In this document: in pieces, positions 40,756 through 50,639 of the stretch
How the letters are laid out: each line of letters starts with the position of its first letter
Position numbering within the stretch: the first letter of the stretch is position 1
Assembly: GCF_900111295.1 (NCBI RefSeq)
Contig: NZ_FOGT01000021.1
Location: 19,434 to 83,433, forward strand
Origin: Salipaludibacillus aurantiacus
Lineage (GTDB): Bacteria; Bacillota; Bacilli; Bacillales; Salisediminibacteriaceae
DNA length: 64,000 nt
Direction: 5' to 3'
Made by a program: the position numbers and the translations under genes
The notes under the pieces: model-generated
Databases searched by the model: none
What the model was told of the DNA's origin: nothing
Seen by the model: the letters and a program-made list of their open reading frames with translations, nothing else

Positions 40756-40816
40756 CTCTCCACTCACTGGTCATTTAAAGTAAAGATATAAGACAGAGGA
40801 TTGAGGAGGAAAGGTT

Positions 40817-42055
40817 ATGTACCCTATTCACGTCGATTCAGAAATAGGCCGCTTGCAGACTGTTATGCTCCACCGCCCGGGGAAAGAAGTCGAGAACTTA
40901 ACACCGGACTCTCTCAGCAAACTTCTTTTTGACGACATCCCTTATTTACCAGCTATTCAAAAAGAACACGATTATTTTGCAAATACACTAAGAAACCGCG
41001 GCATTGAAGTGCTTTATCTGGACACTCTTATGGTTGAATCTCTTTCTGACAAGGAGAAAAGAGAAACGTTTGTAGACCAGCTGCTTTCCGAATCCAAACA
41101 AATGGTCAACGGCTCTTCTCAGCTTTTAAAAGAATATTTGCTTTCCTTTGATACGAAACAGATGGTCAGTGAGGTGATTTCCGGCGTCCTAAAAAAAGAC
41201 CTTCCTGAGCAGGCTAAAAAGCACCTCTATGAAATTATGGCCGATCACCACCCCTTCTATCTCGACCCGATGCCTAACCTCTACTTCACAAGGGACCCGG
41301 CAGCGGCAATCGGAAATGGGATCTCACTGAATAAGATGCGCGAACCCGCCCGCCGGCGCGAATCGCTGTTTATGCAGTTCATTTTGAATTACCATCCTAG
41401 ATTCTCCCAGTACAGTATTCCGCTCTGGATAAACCGTGATTACCCGTTTCCAATTGAAGGAGGCGACGAACTTGTACTGAGTGACAAAGTGCTTGCGATC
41501 GGTGTCAGTGAACGGACTTCCGCGCGCGCTGTGGAAAAAATAGCAGTCAACCTTTTTAAATCAAACAGCACTATTGAAAAAGTCGTCGCTGTAGAAATTC
41601 CAAAATGCCGGGCTTTCATGCATCTCGACACCGTCTTCACAATGATTGACCACGATCAGTTTACGATCCACCCGGAAATTTTGGATAAAGACGGCAACAT
41701 GAACATCTTTATTCTCGAAAAAGGGGAAGATGATGAGCCTGTATCCATCACAAGGCGCGATAACCTGGCGGACACGTTAAAAGAAGTGCTTGAACTTCCT
41801 GAAATCAACCTCATCCCTTGCGGAGGGGGAGATGAAATCGCATCTGCCCGCGAGCAGTGGAATGACGGTTCAAACACACTTGCCATCGCTCCCGGTGTCG
41901 TTGTCACCTATGAAAGAAACTACGTCTCAAACCAGATCATGCGAGAGAACGGTATTGAGGTCATTGAAGTCCTTAGTTCCGAGCTTGTCCGGGGACGGGG
42001 CGGCCCACGTTGTATGAGTATGCCGCTGAAAAGAGATTTGATTTCAAAAAATTAA
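40817..42055 (+). CDS. arcA: Arginine deiminase
   Basis: Converts arginine to citrulline and ammonia, the first step of the ADI pathway. 412 residues with the catalytic blocks [35 protein letters not shown] and the C-terminal nucleophile Cys near 399 in [24 protein letters not shown] precedes the ATG. First gene of arcABDC-arcR. Confidence 0.97.
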   Translation: MYPIHVDSEIGRLQTVMLHRPGKEVENLTPDSLSKLLFDDIPYLPAIQKEHDYFANTLRNRGIEVLYLDTLMVESLSDKEKRETFVDQLLSESKQMVNGSSQLLKEYLLSFDTKQMVSEVISGVLKKDLPEQAKKHLYEIMADHHPFYLDPMPNLYFTRDPAAAIGNGISLNKMREPARRRESLFMQFILNYHPRFSQYSIPLWINRDYPFPIEGGDELVLSDKVLAIGVSERTSARAVEKIAVNLFKSNSTIEKVVAVEIPKCRAFMHLDTVFTMIDHDQFTIHPEILDKDGNMNIFILEKGEDDEPVSITRRDNLADTLKEVLELPEINLIPCGGGDEIASAREQWNDGSNTLAIAPGVVVTYERNYVSNQIMRENGIEVIEVLSSELVRGRGGPRCMSMPLKRDLISKN

Positions 42056-42084
42056 CACACACTACATTCAAGGAGGAATAAATT

Positions 42085-43095
42085 ATGCCAGTATTAAACC
42101 AGCCATTGTCATTTGAGGGACGTCACTTTTTAACTCTGGAAGATTATACAGCCCGTGAAATCAGCAAATTAATTGATTTTTCCGCTGAATTGAAAGCTAT
42201 GAAGAAAAATGGGGTGCCCCACCGTTACCTTGATGGCCAGAATATCGCCCTGCTTTTTGAAAAGCCGTCCACAAGAACGCGCTGCGCATTTACTGTAGCC
42301 TGCAACGATCTCGGCGCGTATCCGGAGTATCTCGGAAAAAACGATATTCAGTTCGGCAAAAAAGAATCCGTCCGTGACACGGCAATCGTTCTCGGAAGAA
42401 TGTTCGACGGTATTCAGTTCCGGGGCTTTAAGCACGAAACAGTGGAAGAGCTTGCGGCCCATGCCGAAGTGCCAGTCTGGAACGGGTTAACGGATTATTT
42501 CCACCCAACCCAGGTTCTTGCTGACTTCCTGACTGTCAAAGAAGTGAAAGGCAACCTTGATAACGTCACATTTGTTTACGTAGGAGACGGGCGGAACAAT
42601 ATGGCGAACAGCCTTCTCATCGGCGGAGCGATTATGGGTATGGATATTCGCATCTGCGCACCGGAATCCTTATTCCCTGAACAGCACGTCATTGATAAAG
42701 CGGAAGGCTATGCGAAAGAATCCGGCGGCCGTGTCATGATCACCGCTGACGTCGACAAGGCCGTTAACGGAGCAGATGTTCTTTATACAGATGTGTGGGT
42801 ATCTATGGGAGAAGAAGAAGAATTTGAAAAGAGAATCCAGCTGCTGACACCTTACCAGGTCAATATGGATATGATCCATAAGACAAATAACAGCAATGTC
42901 ATTTTCCTTCATTGCCTTCCGGCGTTCCACGATCTGGAGACAGAAGTCGGCAGGGACATTTACAGCCGCTTCGGCCTGAAGGAAATGGAAGTAACTGACG
43001 AAGTGTTCCAAAGCCCGCATTCTTATGTATTCGACCAGTCAGAAAACCGAATGCACACGATTAAAGCGGTTATGGCGGCTACAAACCGCCGCTAA
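42085..43095 (+). CDS. arcB: Ornithine carbamoyltransferase, catabolic
   Basis: Converts citrulline and phosphate to ornithine and carbamoyl phosphate in the ADI pathway. 336 residues with the carbamoyl phosphate motif SSTRTR-like [10 protein letters not shown] near 60, [12 protein letters not shown] and the ornithine-binding [23 protein letters not shown] precedes the ATG. It lies 29 bases after arcA. A hairpin (AGAGGTCC/GGGCCTCT, about 43110-43137) separates it from arcD. Confidence 0.96.
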   Translation: MPVLNQPLSFEGRHFLTLEDYTAREISKLIDFSAELKAMKKNGVPHRYLDGQNIALLFEKPSTRTRCAFTVACNDLGAYPEYLGKNDIQFGKKESVRDTAIVLGRMFDGIQFRGFKHETVEELAAHAEVPVWNGLTDYFHPTQVLADFLTVKEVKGNLDNVTFVYVGDGRNNMANSLLIGGAIMGMDIRICAPESLFPEQHVIDKAEGYAKESGGRVMITADVDKAVNGADVLYTDVWVSMGEEEEFEKRIQLLTPYQVNMDMIHKTNNSNVIFLHCLPAFHDLETEVGRDIYSRFGLKEMEVTDEVFQSPHSYVFDQSENRMHTIKAVMAATNRR

Positions 43096-43166
43096 TCCGG
43101 CAAAAAAAAGAGGTCCTCCTCTGACCAGGCGGGCCTCTCCCCAGTCATACTAACGAGGTGATGAAA

Positions 43167-44594
43167 ATGGGAAATGAGAAAAAACTCGGCCTGTTTGCAC
43201 TGATCGCCCTCGTCGTCGGATCGATGATCGGCGGAGGCGCGTTTAACTTAGCAAGTGATATGGCCCAGGGAGCAAATGCCGGAGCAGTCATCATCGGCTG
43301 GATCATCACAGGGATAGGAATTATCGCGCTTGCTTTATCTTTTCAAAACTTAACGATGCGCCGTCCGGACCTGGATGGAGGCATTTACAGCTATGCAAAA
43401 GCCGGATTCGGTTCTTTTATGGGGTTTAACAGTGCCTGGGGATACTGGCTGTCAGCCTGGCTTGGCAACGTTGCGTACGCCACCCTGGTATTCGGCTCGA
43501 TCGGCTATTTCTTCCCTGTCTTTGAAGGCGGCCAGAATATAGCTTCAATCCTGGGAGCCTCTCTCGTCTTATGGAGTGTGCACTTCCTCATTTTAAGAGG
43601 GATACACTCTGCCGCAATTGTAAACGTTATTACTACTATCGCAAAACTTGTTCCAATTATTGTCTTTATCATTATTGGGATGCTTGCTTTCAATCTGGAT
43701 AAATTCACTTTGGACTTTTGGGGAGGAACCGGTTCATTTTCATGGGGAAGTGTCACAGATCAAGTCGCCAGTACGATGCTTGTAACTCTCTGGGTTTTTA
43801 TCGGAGTTGAAGGGGCGGTTGTGTTATCAGGGCGTGCCAGAAAGCGGTCGGACATTGGGAAAGCGACAGTGATCGGTCTGATTGGCACACTGATTATCTA
43901 CGTCCTGATTTCACTAATCTCACTCGGCGTCATGACCCAGCAGGAACTGGCTGCGCTGCCTACTCCGGCAATGGCTTACGTAATGGAGAGTGTTGTTGGT
44001 CCATGGGGTGCTGCCTTCATTAATTTAGGCCTTATTATATCAGTTTTCGGTGCCTGGTTAGGTTGGACGTTACTAGCGTCAGAGATTCCTTATGTCACCG
44101 CTAAAGACCAGGTCTTCCCGAAGTGGCTCGCTAAAGAAAACAAAAACGGTGCGCCCGTAAATTCTCTATGGCTCACAAACGGTTTAATTCAGCTCTTCCT
44201 TATCACATTATTATTTACAGAACAGGCGTATATATTCGCTTTTTCCCTGGCTTCTTCAGCGATTCTGATTCCCTATTTATTCTCCGCTCTGTTCCAGTCT
44301 AAGATTGCCCTTAATAAAGAATGGTATAAAGCAGGTGAACGTGCGACACGTGATCAGGTTCTTGGTGTTATTGCTACCGTGTATGCGATCTGGCTCGTTT
44401 ACGCGGCTGGAATCGGCTACCTCCTTCTCACTATGCTCCTTTACGCACCGGGCATCCTTCTCTACCGCCATGCGTTAAAAGAAAACACCGGAAAAGCGTA
44501 TTTTGGAAGATGGGAAATAGTTGCCGCTGCAATTATTATCGCGCTCGCTATCGGAGCCGTCTTTGCCTTAATTCTTGGAAATTTATCTTTTTAA
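43167..44594 (+). CDS. arcD: Arginine/ornithine antiporter
   Basis: 475-residue APC-superfamily membrane protein of about 12 helices that exchanges extracellular arginine for ornithine. Family motif [19 protein letters not shown] is in helix 1, and [19 protein letters not shown] in the middle. The ATG at 43167 is chosen because GAGGTG lies 6 bases upstream; the GTG at 43158 is part of that site. It is embedded between arcB and arcC. Confidence 0.93.
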   Translation: MGNEKKLGLFALIALVVGSMIGGGAFNLASDMAQGANAGAVIIGWIITGIGIIALALSFQNLTMRRPDLDGGIYSYAKAGFGSFMGFNSAWGYWLSAWLGNVAYATLVFGSIGYFFPVFEGGQNIASILGASLVLWSVHFLILRGIHSAAIVNVITTIAKLVPIIVFIIIGMLAFNLDKFTLDFWGGTGSFSWGSVTDQVASTMLVTLWVFIGVEGAVVLSGRARKRSDIGKATVIGLIGTLIIYVLISLISLGVMTQQELAALPTPAMAYVMESVVGPWGAAFINLGLIISVFGAWLGWTLLASEIPYVTAKDQVFPKWLAKENKNGAPVNSLWLTNGLIQLFLITLLFTEQAYIFAFSLASSAILIPYLFSALFQSKIALNKEWYKAGERATRDQVLGVIATVYAIWLVYAAGIGYLLLTMLLYAPGILLYRHALKENTGKAYFGRWEIVAAAIIIALAIGAVFALILGNLSF

Positions 44595-44617
44595 ATGAAC
44601 TGATGGAGGGATAAATG

Positions 44618-45589
44618 ATGAATACTAGCCGAATTGTCGTTGCATTAGGCGGAAACGCCATCCAATCGGGTGACGCTACGGCAGCGTCCCAGCAAAAAGC
44701 ATTAAAATCAACCGCTAAACAGTTGACGTCATTAGTCGAAGCCGGCCATGAAGTTGTCCTCTCACACGGAAACGGCCCTCAGGTTGGAAATGTACTGATC
44801 CAGCAGGCGGAAGCCGACAGCTTGGCAACTCCTGCTATGCCGCTTGATACGTGTGGAGCGATGACTCAGGGAATGATCGGTTACTGGATGCAGAACGCGT
44901 TTACAGATGTTTTTTTTGAAAGAAACATAAATAAAGGGGTCGTGACCGTGGTCACACGGGTGCTGGTGGATGAAAAGGATCCCTCTTTTCAGAATCCTAC
45001 TAAACCAATCGGCCCGTTTTACACTGAAGAGGAAGTAATAGCCCGCCAGGCATCTGACCCGGATGCTCATTACAAAGAAGACGCGGGCAGAGGCTGGCGC
45101 CGGGCAGTCGCATCCCCAAGGCCAAAAGCGGTACTGGAAGCATCAGCGATTCAGGAGCTTCTCTCAGCAGGCGAACTGGTCATCAGCGGCGGAGGCGGGG
45201 GAGTGCCAGTCATTCTGAAAAACGGCAGGCTCCAAGGTGTTGAAGCTGTGATTGACAAGGATTTTGCTTCTGAAATGATCGCTGAAATGGTGGATGCGGA
45301 TATTCTGATGATCCTGACAGCTGTTGACCAGGTCAGCCTGAATTTCAACTCACCAGATGAAATAAAACTTAAAGAAATGACCATCCAGGATTGCGAAGAT
45401 TATATAAACAACGGTCATTTTGCTCCGGGAAGCATGCTTCCTAAAATTGAAGCAGCAACCGCTTTCGTGCGATCCAAACCGGGCCGGAAAGCGATCATCG
45501 CCTCGCTTCACGATATTGATCTGGCGCTGCAGGGACACTCGGGAACCCTTATTTACGATGCCAAAGACGTTGTCACACCAATCCGTTAA
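44618..45589 (+). CDS. arcC: Carbamate kinase
   Basis: Makes ATP from carbamoyl phosphate, the energy-yielding step of the ADI pathway. 323 residues with VVALGGNAIQ at the N-terminus, SHGNGPQVGN, GRGWRRAVASPRPK, ISGGGGGVPV and FAPGSMLPKIEAA. Tandem ATGs occur at 44615 and 44618; GGAGGG (44605-44610) is 7 bases from the second. It follows arcD by 23 bases. Confidence 0.96.
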   Translation: MNTSRIVVALGGNAIQSGDATAASQQKALKSTAKQLTSLVEAGHEVVLSHGNGPQVGNVLIQQAEADSLATPAMPLDTCGAMTQGMIGYWMQNAFTDVFFERNINKGVVTVVTRVLVDEKDPSFQNPTKPIGPFYTEEEVIARQASDPDAHYKEDAGRGWRRAVASPRPKAVLEASAIQELLSAGELVISGGGGGVPVILKNGRLQGVEAVIDKDFASEMIAEMVDADILMILTAVDQVSLNFNSPDEIKLKEMTIQDCEDYINNGHFAPGSMLPKIEAATAFVRSKPGRKAIIASLHDIDLALQGHSGTLIYDAKDVVTPIR

Positions 45590-45591
45590 CC

Positions 45592-45632
45592 CCCGTCTGG
45601 AGGGAGTATTTATACTCTCTCCCTCTTATATT
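45592..45632 (+). terminator. Hairpin after arcC
   Basis: GGAGG-GAGTAT-TT-ATACTC-TCTCCC, an imperfect stem with T-rich sequence behind it. It may attenuate transcription before arcR. Confidence 0.5.
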
Positions 45633-45721
45633 TACCTGCTAAATTTTCGCTATCAAATTGTCAAAATGAGACAAGTTAGCAGCCTGTTTTCTCTGTTAAT
45701 ATTAGGAAGAGGAGGTGTGTC

Positions 45722-46444
45722 ATGAAAACAAACCTTTCCTGTAAAGACATAAAAAAATTTGATATTTTTTCCATGCTTACTAACGAAGGGTGTAAAAAAA
45801 TAATTGACTATGCCTATATCCGCAGCTACCGCAAAGGGCAGATGCTCTTTACAGAGGGCGACCCGCGGGAGCGCCTTTACTTTCTTCTCGATGGCTACAT
45901 CCGCCTGGAAAGAATCGATATTGAAGGAGACGTCCATCCTTTTAATTATGTAAAGCCGTTTCAGATGTTTCCGGAAGGCGGCCTGTTTCAGGATACTAAT
46001 TACGCCCATTCGGCTGTCGCCGTCACCAACGTCAACATTTTTTATATTCCTGCAGAAATTCTTGAATCGCTAATAAAGCTCAACAGTAAACAGATGATCC
46101 AGGTGATCCGTCACCTTTCTTCCCTTCTTATCGCCCAGGAACTCCGGCTTCAAAGCCTGCAGAACCTGGATGCATGCCGGCGGGTGGAACAGACTATCGC
46201 CCATCTTGGAAGCCACCTCGGCCAGGAAACGGCGGACGGTATTCTAATTCCATGCCCTTTCACGATGAATGACCTGGCAAACTTTTCAGGCACGTCACGA
46301 GAAACAGTTTGCCATTCGATTAATGGCCTCAAAGCTCAAAAAGTTATTTCCATTCATTCAAAACTCATCACAATCCACCGCCCTGACTATTTCACAGGAA
46401 AAGAATCAGACACCTCAGAATTTCTCCTGTCTTCCTTTTCATAG
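45722..46444 (+). CDS. arcR: Crp/Fnr-family regulator ArcR
   Basis: 240 residues: cyclic-nucleotide-type beta roll (about 15-130, GQMLFTEGDPRERLYFLLDG), long dimer helix (130-160) and a winged helix-turn-helix (about 170-225, MNDLANFSGTSRETVCHSINGL). There is no N-terminal or C-terminal cluster of four cysteines, so it is not a canonical oxygen-sensing FNR. In B. licheniformis the equivalent gene activates arcABDC under anaerobiosis. AAGAGGAGGTGTGTC precedes the ATG. The perfect TGTGA-N6-TCACA site before arcA is the expected target. Confidence 0.9.
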   Translation: MKTNLSCKDIKKFDIFSMLTNEGCKKIIDYAYIRSYRKGQMLFTEGDPRERLYFLLDGYIRLERIDIEGDVHPFNYVKPFQMFPEGGLFQDTNYAHSAVAVTNVNIFYIPAEILESLIKLNSKQMIQVIRHLSSLLIAQELRLQSLQNLDACRRVEQTIAHLGSHLGQETADGILIPCPFTMNDLANFSGTSRETVCHSINGLKAQKVISIHSKLITIHRPDYFTGKESDTSEFLLSSFS

Positions 46445-46453
46445 TGTTATGCT

Positions 46454-46630
46454 GCGTGGGTGTTACGTGGGTGCTACGCCAGTAACAGGTACGTAGCACC
46501 CACTCACGGCCCACAGAGATAATCCGCGTAAACAGCCGCATTCGGTAGGGGCAGGCAAGTAGGTGTTACCTGGGTGCTGAGTGGGTGTTACGCAGGTGCT
46601 ACTCCCGTAACAGACACGTATCACCCGCAG
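46454..46630. repeat. Two-copy palindromic repeat GGGTGTTACG...CGTAGCACCC
   Basis: Copy 1 (46457-46504) and copy 2 (46582-46627) share GGGTGTTACG, then GGTGCTAC, then GTAACAG, then ACGTA-CACCC. Each can fold by pairing GGGTG(C/T)TACG with CGTA(G/T)CACCC and TGTTAC with GTAACA. A partial third copy (AGGTGTTACCTGGGTGCT) starts at 46561. It lies between convergent arcR and the Lon-like gene. Confidence 0.7.
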
Positions 46631-46664
46631 CCCCCACCGCAACCACCGCGCCCGGATTGTTTAA

Positions 46665-46699
46665 GAAAAAAATACATGGGCGCACTTCCTCCGCCCATG
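46665..46699 (-). terminator. Terminator after the Lon-like gene
   Basis: CATGGGCG (46675-46682) pairs with CGCCCATG (46692-46699); the minus strand continues TATTTTTTTCTT. Confidence 0.8.
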
Positions 46700-46781
46700 C
46701 ATTTCGTTTGTGGCCCGGATGCTTATCCGTCTTCCTTTACTGACAGCAAACCGGCCAACGTATATGTCAACTACTCTTCCC

Positions 46782-49271
46782 TCACGATCCCCGCTCACCT
46801 TTTTCAGCCGTTTCCGCAGTCCCCAATGCTTTTTCCTGTTCGTTTCTCTCTTTGACTCTTTCTGCTTTCGCCATTTCATACATTCTCGCAAACCGCTCGT
46901 CTGCCCTGGCGAAAATCGATTTGGCTGGAAATTTCCCGTCTTCGCCGCGTGTACTGCCAGCCCGAACGCCGGTTAAAATTTCGATCCCTTCCTCAATATG
47001 GCCGACGGCCCAGATGTGAAACTTGCCTTGTTTGACCGCTTCCACCACTTCATAGTCCAGCATCAGATTTCTCACATTCTGCTTTGGAATAATGACTCCC
47101 TGTTCGCCTGTCAGCCCTTTCTCGTTGCATATATGGTAAAACCCTTCAATTTTTTCATTGACGCCCCCGATCGTCTGGACGTCTCCCCACTGGTTGACGG
47201 AGCCTGTTACCGCGATTCCCTGGCGGATCGGCACTTCCGCCAGCGAGGATAACAGCACATATAACTCGGTGCTCGACGCGCTGTCCCCGTCAATAAGCGT
47301 ATACGTCTGCTCGAAGGTAATGCTTGCTGATAAAGGAATCGGCCGGTTTTTTGCAAACTGTCCTGAAAGAAATCCGGTGAGAATAAGGAGCCCTTTATGA
47401 TGGATTTGGCCGCTCAGCGCCGCTTCACGTTCAATATTTATGATCCCGCTTTTCCCGGCAAACGTCTGAGCCGTAATCTTTGTCGGAATGCCGAACACTG
47501 AATCCCTCGTTCCCATAACGGCCAGCCCATTAATCTGTCCGACTCTGGAGCCGTCCGTCTCGATCATAATCGTCTCATTATGAATCATTTCCCTGTATTT
47601 TTCCGGGACGTGGTTGGCGCGCTGTGCTTTTTCTTTCAACGCTTTAAAAATATGGTCTTCATCAACCGATTGGCAGCCTGCTTCTTTCGCATAAAAGTTC
47701 GCCTCAACAAGCAGTTTCAAAATATCCTGAAAACGCGTCGTCAGTTTTGACTGCTCATCAACGAGCCGCGAACTGTAGTCAATGACTTTCGCCACCGCCC
47801 TTTTATGGAATGGCATGAGCCCCTCTGTTTCAGCGGACGTCTTTATAAAGTTCGCCATTTTTAAGATGTTTTCATCTGCTTTTTCCATCACCGTGTCAAA
47901 TTCCACTTTTACTTTAAAAAGTTTATCGAAGTCTTCGTCGAGCCGTGAAAGCAGTTCATAAATATAATAGGACCCGATGATAATCACTTTCGTATTTAAC
48001 GGAATCGGTTCAGGCTTAATTGCGCTTGCCGGAAAAATGCCCAGCTCTTCATTCGGATTTTCCATATAAACTTTTCGAGTCTGCAGCGCCCTTTTCAGCC
48101 CCGTCCATGCATGGGGATGCTGAAGAAGTTCGGAAGCCTGCAGAATCAGGTAGCCGCCATTAGCCAAATGAAGGGCGCCCGGTTTAATAAACGAGAAATT
48201 AGTGACGAGGTTGCCGATCTGACCCTGGTATTCCACTTTCCCGAACAAATTATAGTAAGTCGGATTTGTCTCATAGATGACCGGCGCCCCGTCGAGCGTC
48301 CTGTTGTTCACAAAGAGATTAACCGTATAGCGCTGGTACTGCTTTTCCTTCGATCCGGCAAGGGCGCTCATAATATTTTCCTGTTCATCGTTATCTGACG
48401 CAAAAAAAGAAAAATGTACCACCACATCTTGAAAATAAGCATCCAGATAAGAAATTACTTTTTTATTATCTTTATACGCTTCCTTCAACGGTTTAAAAAG
48501 CTTTTCAACCGCATTGGCGGCCGTCTCCTGCATAAATTTATGCATCGTTTTCCGCAGCTCTTCTTCCAGCTTCTGAATCTGACGGACCGTTTCCTGAAGG
48601 TGTTCCTCAACCAGCTTCTCTTTTTCTTTCAATCTCTCTTTATCTTCATCTGACAGCCTGTTAAATTCTTTTACGCTCATTGGATTTCCAAAGCGCAGCT
48701 GGACCGTATTAATGCCTGACTGGGTGCGTTCAAGCTTTATATTCTGCTCTATGGCAAACGCATCGGCCTTTTTCCACAAAGCGTCTATGTCCGACCGGAA
48801 GTTATCCATAAAAGCGAGTTTCTTTTTAGAGTAGCCGTCGCTCGAAAAAGCGGCCCGGATCTCTCTTTCTATATCTATTAATAAAGTCTCTATCTCACGT
48901 CGGAACTTCTGCCCCTGGCCGGCCGTAAAAGAGATGACAAGAGGCCTGTCAGGATCTTCAAAATTATGGACGTAACACCAGTCCGCAGGGATCGCCCGTT
49001 TCCCGGCGAGTTTCGCCACGCTGTTCTGTGTATACGTGATGCGCCCTGTCCCTGTCGGACCTACAACAAACAGGTTGTATCCGCTCTGCTCCACAGACAA
49101 ACCAAACGACATTGCTTTCTCGGCCCGCTCCTGGCCGATCATTTCATTGGAGAGCCTATCCATATCAGCTGTGGTTTCAAAAGAAAATCTGCCGGGATCA
49201 ACCTCTGACCTTAACGCATCCAACGGCAAACGATGGTTTGCCAACACGTTTTTATATTCTTCCCTGTTCAT
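46782..49271 (-). CDS. Lon-like ATP-dependent protease (AAA_32 type, S16 peptidase)
   Basis: 829 residues. The N-terminal part has an ATPase-like domain whose Walker A reads GPTGTGRIT, with Arg in place of the usual Lys, interrupted by a long helical insertion (about 180-290). It also has a helical domain and a C-terminal S16 peptidase domain (about 590-780) with nucleophile Ser in DGDSASSTEL and partner Lys in GGVNEKIEGF. ATG 49271 follows AGGTGGGG by 6-8 bases. Members of this subgroup are distinct from housekeeping LonA; substrates are not known. A CRP/FNR-type site lies upstream. Confidence 0.88.
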   Translation of the reverse strand: MNREEYKNVLANHRLPLDALRSEVDPGRFSFETTADMDRLSNEMIGQERAEKAMSFGLSVEQSGYNLFVVGPTGTGRITYTQNSVAKLAGKRAIPADWCYVHNFEDPDRPLVISFTAGQGQKFRREIETLLIDIEREIRAAFSSDGYSKKKLAFMDNFRSDIDALWKKADAFAIEQNIKLERTQSGINTVQLRFGNPMSVKEFNRLSDEDKERLKEKEKLVEEHLQETVRQIQKLEEELRKTMHKFMQETAANAVEKLFKPLKEAYKDNKKVISYLDAYFQDVVVHFSFFASDNDEQENIMSALAGSKEKQYQRYTVNLFVNNRTLDGAPVIYETNPTYYNLFGKVEYQGQIGNLVTNFSFIKPGALHLANGGYLILQASELLQHPHAWTGLKRALQTRKVYMENPNEELGIFPASAIKPEPIPLNTKVIIIGSYYIYELLSRLDEDFDKLFKVKVEFDTVMEKADENILKMANFIKTSAETEGLMPFHKRAVAKVIDYSSRLVDEQSKLTTRFQDILKLLVEANFYAKEAGCQSVDEDHIFKALKEKAQRANHVPEKYREMIHNETIMIETDGSRVGQINGLAVMGTRDSVFGIPTKITAQTFAGKSGIINIEREAALSGQIHHKGLLILTGFLSGQFAKNRPIPLSASITFEQTYTLIDGDSASSTELYVLLSSLAEVPIRQGIAVTGSVNQWGDVQTIGGVNEKIEGFYHICNEKGLTGEQGVIIPKQNVRNLMLDYEVVEAVKQGKFHIWAVGHIEEGIEILTGVRAGSTRGEDGKFPAKSIFARADERFARMYEMAKAERVKERNEQEKALGTAETAEKGERGS

Positions 49272-49283
49272 CCCTATCCCCAC

Positions 49284-49686
49284 CTTTGAATTAATAGATT
49301 CCTAAGGCAAAAAAACACGCGGCATCTTACTCATATAAGGGACAGGCGGTAAAAGACCGTCATAAAAAACAAGCTGACGTCCCGCCTTTTCCTGCTGCTC
49401 TTTTATGAAAGGTCCGGTATCCCAAACTGGAGATTCTCAGGAGGATATGAGAGCCTTTCTGAAAAAAGACAGACTGAGGGTATTTCAATTTAATCTATAA
49501 GGATTATATTCGACAAACTCCGGCTATAATCCTGTTATTGTGAATAATTTCACATAAATTACAATGACAGGCTGTTTTAAACTTTTTAGGCGAGGTATTC
49601 AAGGAATAAACCAGGCAAGATTATTAAGTATAAAGAACATAAAAACGCTCAACCCGGTTTGCACTTTATAAGGATATAACTAATAG
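49284..49686. other. Promoter region of the Lon-like gene
   Basis: Gene-free. On the minus strand TATAAT (49508-49503) is a likely -10, preceded by the CRP/FNR-type site at 49539-49554. A copy of the TetR 3' end lies beyond. Nothing else was recognised. Confidence 0.45.
49539..49554. promoter_or_regulatory. CRP/FNR-type operator upstream of the Lon-like gene
   Basis: TGTGA-ATAATT-TCACA, perfect half-sites, same class as the arcA site, centred about 50 bases upstream of a predicted start site for the leftward Lon-like gene. Confidence 0.65.
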
Positions 49687-50310
49687 CTATTTCTTCCCTT
49701 TACCTTCTTTAAACATTTTTTCGGAAACTGAGTCGATGATAAACGTTAAACTTTCCTCAAACACTTCTTCTCCTGCATCTTGATGATGCAATGACAGTTG
49801 AAAGACTAATTTAATGACCCCATTCATGACATCAACCGACAAGGATTTATCCATCTGCCCCTGTAATTGCCAGTGATTGAATAAAGATGAAAAATTAAGC
49901 GGGTCCTCCTCTTCATATTCTGTCAGCAAATTTGCGGGAAGTTTCCGAGTCAGCAAATCAAATTCCTCTGTTCTCATTACACGTGTCAGGACTGGCATCT
50001 GTTCTATAAGGAATAAAGCCTTTGATAATATTCTTGCAAATTGAAGTGGTGTCATTTTTGTCACAGATTGAAAATCAGCAAACAACATTTCTCTGACAGC
50101 CTCTTCTTCCTGCTTTAAAATTTTGAAATAAAGTAATTCCTTTGAATCAAAGAACTTATAAAACGTTCCTTGAGCAATGCCCGCTGCTTCCGTAAGGTCG
50201 TTTATGCTAGTTTTTTTTAATCCTAATTTTCCAAACCTCTCTCTGCCCGCATGAATCAGGTCTTCCTTAATCCTTGCTGCTTCAGTATCATTAAATCCTT
50301 TTCGCGGCAA
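49687..50310 (-). CDS. TetR-family transcriptional regulator
   Basis: 207 residues with an N-terminal helix-turn-helix (about 14-60: RERFGKLGLKKTSINDLTEAAGIAQGTFYKFFDSK in part) and a helical ligand domain of no recognised subtype. The start is TTG 50310 because AAGGAGGG lies 6 bases upstream and no ATG is nearby. It is divergent from the nitrate transporter gene, but the spacing (329 bases) and the TnrA box leave its target open. Confidence 0.88.
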   Translation of the reverse strand: MPRKGFNDTEAARIKEDLIHAGRERFGKLGLKKTSINDLTEAAGIAQGTFYKFFDSKELLYFKILKQEEEAVREMLFADFQSVTKMTPLQFARILSKALFLIEQMPVLTRVMRTEEFDLLTRKLPANLLTEYEEEDPLNFSSLFNHWQLQGQMDKSLSVDVMNGVIKLVFQLSLHHQDAGEEVFEESLTFIIDSVSEKMFKEGKGKK

Positions 50311-50639
50311 TTAGAACCCTCCTTTTTCATGAATAAAAAAAAATAGTATTCACATATTCATTAAAACGTTACCATAAAAAATTGTCAAAGTGTTTTTAAA
50401 AGCTCTGAAACATAAGTAATCATAAACCATTTACAATTTAATGATGTTTTTTATATTAATTATTATTGTTATATTCTCTGACAATAATCCTTCCAGGAGT
50501 TGTAAGCACTGTTATACTATGTTCCATACTTCAAAGTCGGTATTTACCCTAATTTAATTTATCAGAAAATACTGAATAAAAGAAAATATTGTAGATTGTT
50601 TATCTGTTAACAAAAAAACTTATAAGGAGAGATGCCGGT
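50311..50639 (+). promoter_or_regulatory. Control region of the nitrate assimilation genes
   Basis: Contains the TnrA-type box (50467-50483) and a -10-like TATACT (50513-50518) with a poor -35 (CTTCCA), consistent with activator dependence. The 5' leader of about 115 bases ends in AAGGAGAG before the TTG start of narK. Confidence 0.6.
50467..50483. promoter_or_regulatory. TnrA/GlnR-type box
   Basis: TGTTATATTCTCTGACA fits TGTNANAWWWTMTNACA at all but one position. Its centre is about 50 bases upstream of the start site implied by TATACT, the position from which TnrA activates nasA in B. subtilis. Confidence 0.75.

Larger units (their letters stand above)
40489..40816 (+). promoter_or_regulatory. 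Control region of the arc operon
   Basis: Begins with a GC hairpin after the AEC gene (GAAGGCC-CC-GGCCTTC, 40546-40561), then an AT-rich stretch (about 40648-40690) with overlapping TATGCAT/ATGCATA and TGCATAAATTATAT sequences resembling ArgR boxes, a perfect CRP/FNR-type site and a 9-bp inverted repeat (listed separately). A possible -10 TATAAG lies at 40787-40792. AGGAGGAAAGG precedes arcA. Confidence 0.55.
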
